Shown here piece by piece: positions 10,330 through 24,029 of a stretch of 64,000 nt of DNA. The stretch is from positions 1-64,000 of the forward strand of contig NXFV01001483.1 in NCBI GenBank assembly GCA_002803225.1, written 5' to 3'. The first letter of the stretch is position 1, and each line of letters starts with the position of its first letter. Below the pieces are notes generated by a model. The model made no database searches. It was not told the DNA's origin and was given only the letters and a program-made list of their open reading frames with translations. The DNA comes from Gamarada debralockiae. Lineage: Eukaryota; Ascomycota; Leotiomycetes; Helotiales; Hyphodiscaceae. The position numbers and the translations under genes were made by a program.

Positions 10330-13300
10330 CTAAGGCTTATTCAACTGTTCTTTCCGGAAGAACTTAAAGAACCCAACACAAATCACCATCTGACACCCAA
10401 GCCCGACCCAAAACCAAACATGCCCAAGTTCCCCACTTCCCCTCGAAAAATCAGGGAAAACACTCGCTGGTCCTAACCTATCAGGGCCAAATGCCCTCGC
10501 AGCCATTGTAACGCTTGCTCCCAAAACCTGAGCTCCGATCAAAGTAGCGCCGATGTGAATCCGCGTCAAAGTCTGCAGAAGAATCATGCCAAAACCAACA
10601 CCTTGTAATGCGTCTAACAGTCCCAACCAAAGCCACAATGCGCGTCCGAACAATGCTGAGGAGAGAGGAGAGCCGGCCCAGGGGAGGAAGGAGCCGATTG
10701 GTGTGCAGGACCACAGGATTTGCGCCCATCGCGGAGCGCCGAGACCGATGGCGAAGATGGGGAGGATCCAAGTGTGTGTTTTTGCTAGCAGTCCAAAACA
10801 CCAGAGGAATGCAGCCCAGAGGATAATGAGGAAGAAGATGGCGAGGAGGGCTATTTGGTAGGATTGCGCGTGGGATGATGACCACAGGTACGTCCAGTTC
10901 CTAGCTGTGAGAGTAGAGAGGAAGAAATTTTGGATGAGGACTGTGAGGAAGAACCAGATTACTATCTTGCGCCTAAAGAGGGATGCATAGAGGGAAGGCA
11001 GTTTTCCGGGCGTTTGACGGTAGTATGAAGGCAGGCCGGTGTACAGGATGAAGCCAATGATGAAGAGGAGAGCGGAAGCGGTGAATAGGACGGGAATAAT
11101 GGTCTTGCTGACAGGATTTATGACTGCTGAATGACTAAAACGAGAGCCCCAGAACCAAAGGGCGCAGATGTAGACTTGTTGTGTTCCTTGGATGACGCAG
11201 GCGCGGAAGACCCAGGATTTTGCGGGGGAGCCGCCTTCGTCGCCAAAATTGAGTGCAAAGTAGAGAGAGCCGGATGCGGAGGCGATGGTGTAGAGAGCTG
11301 TCGCTGTATTTTGGAGTCGTGGGAGTGCGAGACCTGCGACGGGGAAGAATGGTGAAGTGCCTAGTAAGAGGAGTGAAACGCCGTATAAAAGGAATGGTGC
11401 TGAGAGCAGATGAACAGACTTGAAGCATCGATAGCAGACCCACCAGAAGACCGAAGCCGCAAGGTAAATCCCGGAAACGATATAGAATTTCTCCTCGTTC
11501 TGACCCCTTGGTCCACTCAAAAGAGTGATCTGGTAAGAATTTGCTCCCATGATCTGACCAAGCGCCAGGAAAATGGTGTAGAGAGGCCAGTCTCCAATCC
11601 GGTATTGAAGATACTTTCTGAATCCTCGGGGAGGCTTATATGATTTGTCCAGATGAAACTCGTCTCGTGTACTCGTTGCACCAAACATTGGTTTTGCTGC
11701 GTCTGGTTTGAACCGCGGGGTGGAGGGCCGGGAACCAAAGATTGAAGGTGCGGGAGTATTGTCGGTTGATCTTCCGAGCTTCGCGGCCCGGAACTTCGTG
11801 AACCATGCTTTCTCGCTCTTTACCAGGTATTCCTCAATACAAAGCTCATCCTCCGAATTTGAGGCATTGAGTTTGCTCAACTTGGTTTTGAAAGCGTTGA
11901 AGTACTCCTCGTTGCTGTCGGTGAACGAAGGGTCGACTTTCTGCAAAGAGAAGTCGTGTTTGTCGCCAACCACCTCTTCCAAACTCAGCGTGCTGATGTT
12001 GTCCATCTGATAGAAGCCTACAGGTGGTAATAGAAGATCATCATTGAGGTACGGAGAGTCAATCGGTGAGACCTCCTCGTCTGCTTCGTTCGGCGAGAAG
12101 CGAGCAAATAGTGGCGGTGGGGTCGCTGGATCTGGTGACGTGAACGATGTGTGACTTGAAGCTTGTCTGCTGTGGTTTCTCCAACTCTCTGTGCCCCCGA
12201 CAGGCATAAGATAAGGACTGTTGGTCACTGATGATTCGGCAGAGCTGTGTACGTCGTCTCCCGAATACGCAAGTCCGCCCAATGGAGACCGAGCTCTGTC
12301 TAATGTCATGGTCCTGTCGAGGTCGAGACGAGAAGACGAGTTGAAGGCCGAGGAAATTGATCTTCCCATTGATTTTCCAGGCCTCGAAAGCGTTCTTCCA
12401 GGACGTGTAGGATCGCCAACTGAAGGCGATGCAGTGCTGGGCCGAACAGGTATTCTACCAGTGCGCATCCCCTCCCCAAGGGACGGCGCCGCTGGTACCG
12501 CGGTCTGCGGTCGTCGAACTTCGTGGCTGGTGCTGCGTGCGTGTCTAGGTAGTCGACGAACTGTACTCGTGCTCCGAGCTCTCTGATATGCATCAGGTGA
12601 CGGCATGGCTGGGCTATGGGATCTTGTCATTGGGGTCCTCGATCTTGATCTCGATTGATCGCATTTCGAGCATGCTGCTTCCTTCTCGTGAATCTTCATT
12701 GCCGTGGTTTGAAGCTGTTCCAAGTCCGCGACCCATTGGGCAACGGGGAATCTTTGCTTTGCGCTCCGAGCGCGCATGATAATTCTGGTCTCCTTTTTGG
12801 ATGAAAGCGCATCTTTGATCGCTCGTTTGAATTGACGCAAGAGATGAGACGTCGTAGTAGCTTCGACTGTAAACCACCATCCCGGCTACATTGAAATCAA
12901 AAGTTAGCAAGGAATGGTCTCAAAATTGAGAAAGTCTTACCATCTGGCCAAGTCCACCAACGCGAGCACCAATTCCCAACGCTCCCTTCCTCCCAAACTC
13001 CACAGCAACCAAACCAAAAGGCTCATCTCTCGACGGGATTAATGCGAATTCAGCACCAGAGAATATGAAAGGCGGAAGAGCCGTGAACTCTGGTTTGGAA
13101 AAGACTCTCCCAGGATACTTCTTCATGAGGACGTCGAGTTTCAATGCCGCGAACTTACCGTAGAGGTCAATGACCGGTCCCACACAGATAAGTTGGACTT
13201 TCGGGTTCTCTTCAAGGAGAGCTGGCATGGCGTCTGCGATGAGATCGATACCTGCGGAGGAGTTAGCATTGCTCGAAAGAAAAAGGGACTAATAGCTGAA

Positions 13301-16300
13301 GTGATTTAAGTGCATACCCTTCTGCATCGACCACCGTCCAACAAAGACCAGCAGCTCAGCCTCCTCATCAACAGTGAGCCCAGCCCACTCCTGCGCCTGC
13401 CTCCTCAAATCACCACGACTGTTCTCAAACGTCTCATCAATCTGAACAGGTTCTTGATCCTGTTGACCAGACCAATCCGCAGTATCAGAGGGATCAGGAT
13501 TAGGCAATTGACCGATTTTGTTGAGTCCCCAAAAGATGGGATATCGTGCCCAAGACCTCTTGCCGTACTTTTTGCTGACACCGACGGCTCCGAAGCCTTT
13601 TTGATGAATACGTAGGTATGATGCACCTGCGTGTAGTAGATTGAATACGTCGCCGAACTGGACATACTTCTTTGCTGTTTCGGAGGGAATGTTGTACACC
13701 TTACACACTTCAGCCAATTCTTCGGGCGTCCTCATGCCCCACAATCCCTGGAACTCTGCGTTATGCAGCGATAGCACACAGGGAATCGTGTTAGGGAGTA
13801 AGTGGACTGGTGCAAGTGCTCCGTGATAATCGTTGATGTGATACAAGTCGGGTTGGAAGCGCTTGATAGCGAGCGCGATGCATTGGTTCCACGCGGAATA
13901 GAAAATCGCTGAGTCCATGTCATCCATGCGTTCGGGATATGGCTCTGCTTTTGACTGTGCTCGAAAGATTGGTGCGTCGAGGATTACGTAGGTGATATTG
14001 TTCAGAACGTGGTATTGGACTTCGATTTGGTAAGGCTTTCCCATTATTGTGATGTCCATTGGGTCTGCGGGCTGGTCTTCGGGGTATTCGATCCCACCGA
14101 CGGCGGGGACGACCCAGATGAGATCTTGATGGCCGACTGAAGAAGTTATTAGTTTAGATTTACCAAGTCAAGCAGGATGCCAGTAACTCACGATTCTTCC
14201 CCATGAGCTGAGCCATCACACCAAGCCCTCCAATCTTGACCTTAATCGCCCAATCTTCGATATCATACTCCATTGTCGCAATGAGAACCATACGACGATC
14301 CTGGAGGAGAGTCACTGGAGCAATAGAGAGATCCGAATTGTTGGCTGACCTGCCTCTATGCTGAAGGAGGTTGGCGGAAGAATCGAAAGCCTCTGAGCTG
14401 TTGTCATGTCTGTGGCGGAATTCTTTGGAGAACATGATCATGGGCCGGAATTTGCTCGGAGCTTGAATGCCGATTTTGTTGAGTTTGACTCGATAGAACC
14501 TACTTAAAGTCAGTCTTGAGAGAAGTTGTGTGTTGGTGAGGAAACTTACGATTGAAGATAGGCCCACGCGCCAAAGCAGCCTGTGAGCAATGGAATCGAC
14601 CACATGAGGATATACATGATCAGTTGGTTCCACCTATTGCCCGTCGGTGTGACTGTATAACCATAACTGCCATCATTGATGGACAGCTTCCAGGACAGAA
14701 ACGGCGATGGCGGTGTGTTGTTGAAGTCAATTGTAGCAGGAGCTAATGCCGAAGGTGGTAACCGATCTAGAACACCGTCTCTATCGACATCACCAAAGAC
14801 ACCAGTACCATCAGCCTTCCCATCGGGATCCATACCCCACTCATTAACCTGCAGAGAATCAGGCCATTCAGTCATAAGATCAAAAGTCCAAAGACCATCA
14901 TTCTCAAGCTTCATGGTATTATCTACTCCAACATCAGTTCCGAACTGATTGAAGAGCCCCTGCAAGAACAAATGAGGAAATCTCCTGGCAGGCTGAGATT
15001 CCGCGAGGTCGCCATGTTGCATGTGATCGCTGCTCCCGAGTTTTCTGTTAAAGTATTGAACGATAACATGCTCGCCCGTCCACTTTTGCTCCGTGGTACC
15101 AGTCCATTTGCTAACATTGAGCGTCGTATTCCCGCCGGCGTATGCCTGCCAGGTGCTGTAGGTGGAGCCCCAGTCCAGAGAATATCGGAATTGGTCTGCG
15201 CCGGCCGCTTTGTGAGAGATGAAGAGATTACTGTCCTCGGCTTGGTGGAGGAGTGAGCGGGAGTAATTTGCGCTTTGAGGGAAGACGAGTGGATTGTCGT
15301 CTTGGCCGATGCGGATGAAGAAATGATCGGTCGATTCAGTAGCGTGTGTGACGTTTTGGGACGAAGGGCTCTGCAATGTCACGACATGGACTCCGTCAGA
15401 GACATTGAGCAGGTTGGCTTGAAATGTCCACATGGTTGGCAGACTGCCAAACCATGGTGATACTTGAATTGGATCCACACTTGAACACACAATCGACTCT
15501 GGATCAAGGGATGAAACTGTGCCATCCTCTGTTGTCGAGTCAACAATTATGGACGAAGCCACACTAGAGCAATCCATCGACGTAGAAAAGTGAAGCTCAA
15601 TAGGAATTGTGCCATTCTGGCCAGATGACGTGGGCGAGATCAAGCGCGCATCGTGACCGGGAAGGAACTGCTGAAGTTAGCAAATGAAAATCATGATTTT
15701 AGTTTTAAGCATACTTTGGTAACCATCGGCTTCGGAGCGACAAAGTTATCGATTGGGACATAAGCCCTGTATTCCCAAGCAGACAATGTCAAATTGTCTA
15801 AGCATCCATTGAACTCGCTCGACCCATGGATCCCAAGCTTCACTGGACCATCAACAAGGGTAACTTCATCGAAAGGATAGAACAAGTTTTTGACAGTAGT
15901 GCCAGAGTTGAATGGCGAGATGAGAGCCAGGTTTGGATCAGAGCAGTTGAAGTCGTACTCCACAGTGTGATTGTCATTTTGATACACCAACCATACCGAT
16001 TGATTGCCTTGTCCGCTTCCAGAGAGGTTTTGAATGTCTTCGAAGTTACTTCGCATCGTAGACCAGATTCCAATTTCGGTCGCAGTACCATTTGAGGCAG
16101 GAAGGTAGATATCGTGGGTTTGATTGGACAACTGCTGAAGAAGCCATCCATCATTCAAAACTGGATAATTCTTCCGCATCTGATACATGCTTTTGATGAT
16201 ATTTCGGATCGGATTGGCGGGATCACGATGATCTAGAGTGTTCCAGTCGTCAGTGCAGCCGTTCAGAGCAGGCGCTCCGTCGACGAGGAAGTTATTGTAC

Positions 16301-18097
16301 TGTGAGCTTCCGACGTGGTAACATCCATGTAGCTTCCAAGCCTGGGCTGAGCTCATGGCTTGCCGTCCGAAGATATAATTGTCTGCTGTGGAATCGAGCA
16401 CGTAAAATGCTTGCTCTTCGCCCCAGAGCAGCAATGGGATGCCTGGCATTTGCAGTGTCGTAAGAAATTGACCTAACAAGCCCTTCTCAGTACCATGCTC
16501 AATTGCAGGCCATCTGAAGTTGTCTTGGTTCGTTGTCCCGAACATTGGCCGAGGATCAAAAACGCCGGTACTGGGATTCACCATGTCGTTAGTGAGGAGG
16601 AGGTCGTTCCAGGCGTCGACGAGATTGATGGGTATATCGTACGGTCCCTCAATGATACCATCCATGCCGAGGAGTCTCGTTAAAGATCTGTAGATGGAGT
16701 AATGGAAAGCAGCGGAATCCAAGCCATTTTTGCCTTCATCTCGAATGAAGAATGAGCTGTTCGAAGAGTTCGACATAGTGACGGCCTCAAGCGCGGTAGT
16801 TGGTGTCATGTCTGGCTGACGTCCTCGGCCAACGAAAACACTTCCGTATGTGTTTCCGCCGGAAATCTCGCCTGTAATGAAGAAGTTGTCTTTGCCGACA
16901 TTTTGCGCGCACCGTCTCATAGATTCGCTGAAGTCGCCCAACGCATCAACAGTGACTTGGGTAGCTTTGTCGATGCGGTATCCGTCGATGTCGAGCATCA
17001 TTATTTCGAGGCAAGAGAAGTGATCAATTTTCTCTCGAACAGACGGTATCCATTCTCGAAGGCGATCTTGGACACCGGCCGCCTTGGAGAGAGAGCGCTT
17101 CCAGCCATCGAAATCACCTAGGCCTTCGAAATCTCCATACTAATCGAACGGTTAGTATTCGGCCGGGTAATTTCTGGTCCGTGGAGGCCTACCTGGTCGA
17201 ATTCAGAATCATAACAACCAACCAACTGATCGGTAATGTCTGTCCCGGCTGGGAAACCGGTCTCCAACCAAAATCTTGGGTACTGGCAAGTTTTGTTGTA
17301 GGTATTGCCGAAATCGAAGTCGGAGTACTGTCTCTGCGGATCTCGATACTGAACCTCGTGTTCGCTTGTGACGAATGGAACCGAGGTGTTCAAGTACCCA
17401 TCAAAAGCAATCAGATCACCCATCGTGGCCATTGTGTTATCGAGCATAACTGTAAATGTGTCAGTGATGGCGTCCCATGAGCGGAATGTCCGGGATGTCT
17501 GCTAGTTCACTCACTGTACATTCCCCGGTTGTGTATTTCCGTTATTGCGTCCCTCCAAGCTTGAATATCGCCGAAGTGCTGGTCGAGAAGACTCAGATCA
17601 AGAGGTGAATAGCCATCGGCACCCCATGGCATGTTGAGGAATGGAGTTCCGGCTATGTAGATTGCTTCGATACCCATCCCTTGTATGTAGTCTAGACTGT
17701 CGACAAGTCCTTGGAGATCGCCTCCGTGTCGGAGTTGAGTTTGCCTAGATGAGTGATAAGTTTCGCTGAGATACTTCATCATTTTAAGTTTGGGGATCAC
17801 TCACATAACATCATGCTCAAACATGGTGCCATTGATATCGTCGTTGGTAGGATCGCCATTGACGAACTTGTCGAGAAACAAAGTGTAGAATGGGATCCGC
17901 CAATTCGAAGGACTTGGAAAATAAGTATGATTCTCCCAGACGCCGGAATAGTCTGAGACATCGGTTGCTGTCTGGTTTTGGTTGAGGTTATAATCAAGAT
18001 ATTGTTGGTCGAATTGAAGCGCGCTCGCTGAAGGACAAAATGAAGATATAAACAAAGCACAAAGCAGCGCAGCTGTAGGGTATCTTGGGCATGACAT
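10330..18097 (-). CDS. ags1: alpha-1,3-glucan synthase, complete
   Basis: A multidomain membrane enzyme that makes cell-wall alpha-1,3-glucan from UDP-glucose. Nine exons: 18097-17805, 17744-17515, 17449-17193, 17139-15715, 15667-14550, 14499-14192, 14136-13318, 13251-12941, 12885-10330. They total 7317 nt, about 2438 aa, the usual family length. Order: signal peptide (to about residue 30); extracellular amylase-like domain ([66 protein letters not shown]); a single membrane span (about 1090-1120); a cytosolic GT5 glycogen/starch-synthase-like domain ([68 protein letters not shown]); a Ser/Pro-rich linker; and a multi-span C-terminal region thought to form the export channel. All introns are 47-66 bp GT-AG. 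The ATG at 18097 is the first before the signal peptide. The intron-5 acceptor is ambiguous by one codon (15668 or 15671). No frameshift or lost motif was seen. Confidence 0.96.
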
Positions 18098-18112
18098 CGT
18101 GACAATATACAA

Positions 18113-20760
18113 AGGGAGGGAGAAGATGGAAAAGAAAATCGAGGTCGTCCACTGCGAGGTCGGGCAAGCTTTACATGCAATATCATGGATGCAGACTGGA
18201 AGCCAACACTGAACACAAGAAGAAAAGCTGATATGGGGAGAGACAAAAGTAGATAGATGCTCTACTTATGAGAGGCACCCATGCTTCATATCGGATCTCT
18301 CCTTCCACTGACCTCTCTACCTCACCGTCGGGTTCGAGAGCTCCAGCCACCCTAAATACAGAGGCACATTTAGTCATGATCTGAAAGCCTTTCATGACAA
18401 CTAACGGCACATCCTATTTGCCCACATTACGATGCTAGCATCGTAGGGCTGTGTATCTCATGGCGAAATTCCTGAATGAGTTTAGGCAAATATGACATGG
18501 GGAGTCATGCTGGGAACTAGCCAAGGCGACGAGGTGAGATATAACTTTGGATCTACGGAATCATCGGCGGACTCGACGAGATATTGGTTGCTTCAACTTG
18601 AAGGCTGATTTGTGGGCCTCTCAGCATATACTTCAGCATTTGCCTTCAGCCCCGGCCAGAGTGAATATGGTGGACTTATGCGGTTGTCGGCGATGATCTC
18701 AGCGATCAGCTAATATGAATATCGTTGTTGAGGATATAACGAGGCGCAGCAGTGCAAAGGGGAACAACCATTCTCCGAGCGGAAGTCCCGAGTGAGCACT
18801 ATGAAATATCTTCCGAGGACATTCAGTCTGGGGGAGACTTAATCATCGCCACTTTCACTGACCGGTCTTTCATGTTGTACACATAGCCTGCTTGGCAAGA
18901 GAAGAATGCAATGCCCTTTTTGGGCGCCCTTGGTAATCAGGGCTGAAGAATGATAGTAGATCGGTAGAGATAAATCGCTGTTGAGAAGGCAAACTAAACG
19001 CAAAGTATCTTGTCAGCAGGCGGCATTGAAGGGGATTTCCCTTGGACACAGAGACATTATCCCGCGCTCGTAAAATATGAATCATCTTGGCGGACAGCTA
19101 TTCAACAGCTGAATATGATATTGAAGCCTTGCGGCCTTGCTTGAGGTGGGGGAAGGACTTTGCGAGGACTTCCGCGATATGGTGTGCGGAAAGGACCCGT
19201 CGAACGTAAGACAGAATCGCAAAAAAGCCTTTCTGAGCGACGGGAGCAGTGAGTGCCTATCAAAACCCCATCTTAACAGCCATAGAAACGAGTAATGTAT
19301 GACTATGCAGTAAGAAGAACATGGAGTGGTTGCCGCGCGTGGCTGAAGATTGCTGTCTCCCGTTCCAACGAGCCAACGAGAATAAGCGGGGCGTAAGCGT
19401 ATCATATGCATAAATATCGATGATTGGTAGAACAGACTGAATAAGGTTCAGGGTGTGAGATGTGTGCCGTTGATATTGACATTTGATGTGGCTCATGAGC
19501 CCTTGAAATGATATCTTCCCCGCCACTTGGCATGTGAAAACTTTTGACGTCAGGGTTTGACAGCCTCTCAAGGCCTAGATCGGGAGGAACAAGCATGGCA
19601 GCGGAACTAAAATATGCGGTCAACAAGGCGGCATTTGTCGGGATTAAATTTCCTTTCTTTCGCCGACTTCTAACGCCGACAATAATTGAGGAAGGCATGA
19701 AAGTAGCTGAAAAAAGCGACTGCGTGTGGCTGCAGAGAAAACGGCCCTCAAAACGCACAACACACTTGCTGGGTCAGCATTGCGAATAAGGCTTGGCTAC
19801 TGAAAGAGCGGTGACTGTGTTCGTAGGGCTGAAGAACCTTCACTCCACCCAAGTAAGACTTGTGTTCGAGATGGAGCGAAGAACAACAGACCCCCGCATA
19901 GAGCTCATTCCTATTCGAGGTTGTTTGCGGGAGGCAGTAGGCCAGGCAAAACTTCGCGAGTTTGTCGCCACTCCGTCTGTGCTGACGAAGCGAGGTACAA
20001 AAATATTTCGCTTTAGTAATATTTACTTCGACGCCTTACAAAGGTTTCATGCAACCTGCTGACTGCGAGCAAAGTTGCTTTATGTTCCAAGATCACCCCG
20101 GCGACTTCCGCCTTATCAGAAGGTTTGGAAGGACCATCGAAACGTGATCTGTCTTGTCCTACGAACCGCGCGCTTGTAACGAAACACAAGACGCGAACCG
20201 ACATGCCCATCCTCAACGAAACAGCTTGCGCTCAACCAACCCAAAACGTGGAGAATGCGGCGACAATGGCAATAGCCTCAAGGTGCGGCATGCAACAAAA
20301 ACAAATCGGGAGATTAAGGCTTAAGATCGTCAGCGGCGTTACTTGAAAGGAACAAGCAGATTGGGGGCGAAGAGAAGTATCACGTGATGTCTCCTTTTCC
20401 AGACACAAACTCTTGTATGTCGCAGCCCAAGTACCTCTGTGGTATAAAGCGGAGTGTCTCAGTTCCTTAGTCTCAATTGGAGTGCTCAATGAGGCTTCTA
20501 TCATCTTACGTCCAGTCGCCGGCAAATAAAACGGGTCACGTGTATTCCACCTGCTTTCATGGTATCATCTCAACGTGCCAACAAGAGCCTCAGCCACACA
20601 TTTCAGGCTCACATTCTCACTAGAAAAAATATTTTAAACCACAGCTGGACGAGGATTAATTCTTGCACGGATTCTGCAACGTCCATGATCACGACACCTC
20701 TTCAAGTCCTTCCCGAACAACTTCTAGGCCACAACTGGATTGACAATGCCACTTCTCCGC
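18113..20760. other. upstream region of the glucan synthase, no gene seen
   Basis: About 2.6 kb without a supported gene. Frames up to about 119 aa exist on both strands (for example 19402-19758 minus) but show no domain, splice or codon pattern that I trust. The proximal part should contain the glucan synthase promoter. A Sordariomycete/Leotiomycete-style long promoter for cell-wall genes would fit, but no specific element could be assigned. Confidence 0.4.
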
Positions 20761-20800
20761 TCCCATCCAATCACACCCTAAAGGATGCTATTTTCAAATT

Positions 20801-21963
20801 TTTGTTGCAGGTCGCAAAAGACAAAGTTACAGGCTCGCACTCATTCATCTATAACGATGGGCGAATCAGAAGAATCCTGGAGACGTTGCTCCGGTTCAGA
20901 TAAGTTTGTTGCACGTCGAAGATCCAAGGTTGAACAGTGCTCAACAGCAAGCAAGTCAGCCGATCACCGCCAATCACCGCCAATCACCCTTTCCAGTTTT
21001 GTTCCCACACTTTGTTGCAAGTCGCAAAAAGCCGTCAGGGTGTCATCAGTCAGTCGCATCTCGATTTCCTGCTCCAATCAAGCGAATCAAGTTACAAGGT
21101 CTCGACAATCCAATAACCCCCCTTGCTTGCTCAAAATATGTCTTGTTACAAGTCGAAGAGCAAAAACTATGACAGAATTTCAGCCTTCCATGCTCGGCCA
21201 CGCAATTAACGGTCCCTTTCTTGCTCTCAGTATTTGTTGCAAGTCGCGAAAAGCATTCTGTGTGATATCATTTTCGCAGTAGCGGTCGAATTACAGGGCA
21301 TCATTTCTGATGAATAAATCGACAAGCTGATCTTTTGAACGAATCAAAAAGCCTTTAGAATCGCTGGGCGACGAGAAGAGGTTTGTTGCATGTCGCAAGA
21401 CGCTCGTAAGTGTCCAACACAAGCGGTTCAAGACAGAGCAGCCTTCACGAGCAGCCCTCCCAATCACCGTTTTCCATTTTTAGACGTGCATAGTTTGTTA
21501 CGAGTCGCAAAAAGGGCGGTCCTGGGCCCCAAGTCGTACGCGCCCCAATAGCCAGGGTCGAGTCTGATTCTGGTTCACCAACGAATTAGAGCCTTTTGCT
21601 GAAGTCACGGGACCAAGCTGACTTGTAGAGCGAATCAATGAGGTTTGGGAGATGTTCGTCCGTATGAGAACAGTTTTGTTGCACGTCGAATACAATATCT
21701 GCAGCTCACAGGAGCGAGGACGCCTTGTGTTTCGTCCAATCTTTCCTCCGACTCGTACTTTCACCCTCCAATCAGCTCTCTGGCTTCTTCCAAGCATTTA
21801 TTTTGTTGCACACCGCACCACAATGCCGGACGCTGTAAACCAAGGGTTGTCATTTGTTCGCTAGAAACGGGAAGTGCTGTATCCTTGACTTCCGCCCACC
21901 TTTCAATCCGACTGCTCGGTACTCGGTACTCGGTACACGCTTGTTTGAAATGATATGCAACAA
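20801..21963 (+). repeat. array of about nine degenerate TTTGTTGCAxGTCGCAAAA motifs
   Basis: Copies start near 20801, 20904, 21011, 21141, 21233, 21381, 21493, 21673 and 21801. A possible inverted copy (ATGCAACAAG) lies at about 21954. The consensus is about TTTGTTGCA(A/C/G/T)GTCG(C/A)AAAA. Spacing is 92-180 bp. Several units also carry CCAATCA upstream of the motif (near 20767, 20970-20988, 21074, 21459, 21768). The array ends about 270 bp before the HET gene start. It may be a decayed tandem duplication or a cluster of protein-binding sites; the sequence alone does not decide. Confidence 0.75.
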
Positions 21964-22232
21964 GAAGTCCTTGGGCTGGAAAAAGGAATGATGACGGCGA
22001 ATGATTTCTTTGAGCTTGCAAGTTGAACTAGTAGTTTGCGAAAGGCTCCTAAGGCCTGTGGAAGGACGGAAGACAGGGGACAGGGCGCAGTTTAGGCGTC
22101 AATATAAGCGCGAGCATTTGGAATGAGGAGCTTCGAAGACAAAGCCTCGCGATGTTCTCATCTATATATACTAGGACTCAATGGTGATTATAATTCCAAC
22201 TAAGTTGCCATCGAATACCTTTATCCTTCACG

Positions 22233-24029
22233 ATGTCCTCACAAAAGCCTCGCAAGAATATTGAGGAAGTCTTTGGACTCAGCGAGCCGAGCGTTGAAGC
22301 CTATATATATCAGCCTCTTCAATCTCGCCATATCCGACTCCTCAGAGTCACGCAAGACTTGGAAGACCTCCACATCATCCACACAAGCTTTGAAACCGCC
22401 CCTCCGTACACCGCTGTATCATACACTTGGAATGGCGAGTCTCGTGACCGCCATCTTTTTGTGGACGACTCCAACATCAAAATAATCCAAAACATCGAAA
22501 AAGCACTGCCTCATCTTATCAAGAGTGCCAAAACGCCACATCTATGGATCGACAGTGTTTGTATCAACCAGGAAGACGACGACGAGAAAGCAATCCAGGT
22601 CCCGCTGATGAAGAAGATCTACACCGTAAGCCAAGAATGCCTCGTATGGCTCGGAGATACTACAACAGAAGCTAAAATCGCTCTCGATGCCATGCCGCGA
22701 ATCGGTGATTGCCTCAAGCTTCACAACGCCACTCGCGTCTGAGAAATGGAAAATATTGCGGTGCACAGCGAGAGGACTCTGGATTCCCCTCTTTGGAAAG
22801 GCTTGGTATATATCTTTTCCCGACCTTGGTTTAAGCGAGTGTGGACCTTTCAGGAAGGTGTACTTCCTCCTGAAGTGATGTTTCTTTGTGGTAGCAGGGT
22901 AGTGGCCTTTGATCAGATGGGCTCTTTGGCTAGTCCGCTGCTAAATCATCTTACCGCGATGCAGCACTTCTACCCAAATGCCAACTTGTATGAGCGAAGG
23001 CTCTTCGTTGGTTTCTTGAAGATGATCATCATATCAAGGTCCCGAGGAGAATCCAGACAAACTTTGCAGAATCCTCTTGAGACGCTGCGGTTGCTGTACT
23101 TTACTAGGCCCTGGTCCTTGAGCAATCCTTTAGATCGGGTCTATGGGGTGCTGGGCTTGACTGATCCATCATTGCAAAATTACCTGGGGGTCGATTATTC
23201 CAAGTCTGCTGCCGATATCTCCCAAGAGATAGCGAGGTGGTACATCGATGCTGGCGAGGATCTTTTCATTCTAAACCTCACAAGTTCTATCAAGGACAAG
23301 ACGACGGCATTACCCTCTTGGATACCAAACGTTACTCAAATTGGGTCTCACTGGTGCATTGGTATAATTTGGTTCAGATTTAATACTGGTATAGACAAAA
23401 AACAATCCCGTGGAAGATCAGCGTTCATAATGGATAACGAGCTATACCTAGACGGCATCCTCGTGGATGAAGTATCACACGTCGTGCCATCCGTGAGCAG
23501 GAGCAACAAGACACGAACAGAACGGTGCAGAAAAATTCTCGAATGGGAGGAGTCCTGCCATGACCTCTCAAAATCCCTCTTCGAAGAAACGAATAACTTC
23601 GTCTCAGAAGCCTACTCAACGACCATGATCTCCGCCATCTGCGACAACCATCTCATGCCCAGTACAAACGAATACTACCTCCTGAGATCATTCATCAAAA
23701 GCATAGCGAACAAGGAAGCCCTGGGGCCCGACGTTGAAGCACGCAGTCAAGATTTATCATTACAGATCCGTCGCCTTTTTCAGACCGCAAGTATGGGCCG
23801 CTTCTTTGGTACGAAGAATGGACGGATCGGCCTCGGCCCAGTAGGCACGCAGCCTGGGGACCGGATTTGTGCTTTTCATGGGGGCTTTACTCCGTTTATT
23901 GTTCGCCCAATTCAGGGAAGTGAGTCGAGGTTTCAGTTCATTGGAGACTCATACACTTTTGGCTTGATGGGGGGCGAAGCTTTTCGGGAGGTTGCACGAG
24001 GGTGTGACAAGTCTTTCATCCTGGTGTGA
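22233..24029 (+). pseudogene. HET-domain gene with one in-frame TGA
   Basis: HET proteins trigger cell death in fungal heterokaryon incompatibility. One frame runs from ATG 22233 to TGA 24029 (598 sense codons plus an internal stop) and is broken only by TGA at 22740-22742. HET motifs precede the stop: YTAVSYTWNGE, LWIDSVCINQEDDDEKAIQV and CLVWLGDTT. The frame resumes directly with SPLWKGLVYIFSRPWFKRVW and TFQEGVLPPEVMFLCG. The C-terminus (GDRICAFHGGFTPFIVRP...FILV) is complete. No plausible intron removes the TGA: candidate GT-AG pairs are under 40 bp. A TATATATA motif sits about 70 bp upstream of the ATG. Explanations are a recent nonsense allele, stop readthrough or a base-call error. The 169-aa product before the stop would keep the HET core motifs. 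Confidence 0.85.

Noticed and set aside
15691..17001. Reading the amylase part of the glucan synthase as a separate alpha-amylase gene
   Set aside because: In-phase introns connect it on both sides to the signal-peptide exon and to the GT5 domain, giving one 2438-aa synthase.
22700..22780. An intron covering the TGA in the first HET gene
   Set aside because: All GT-AG pairs around the stop give introns under 40 bp, and sequence before and after aligns with HET proteins without a gap.
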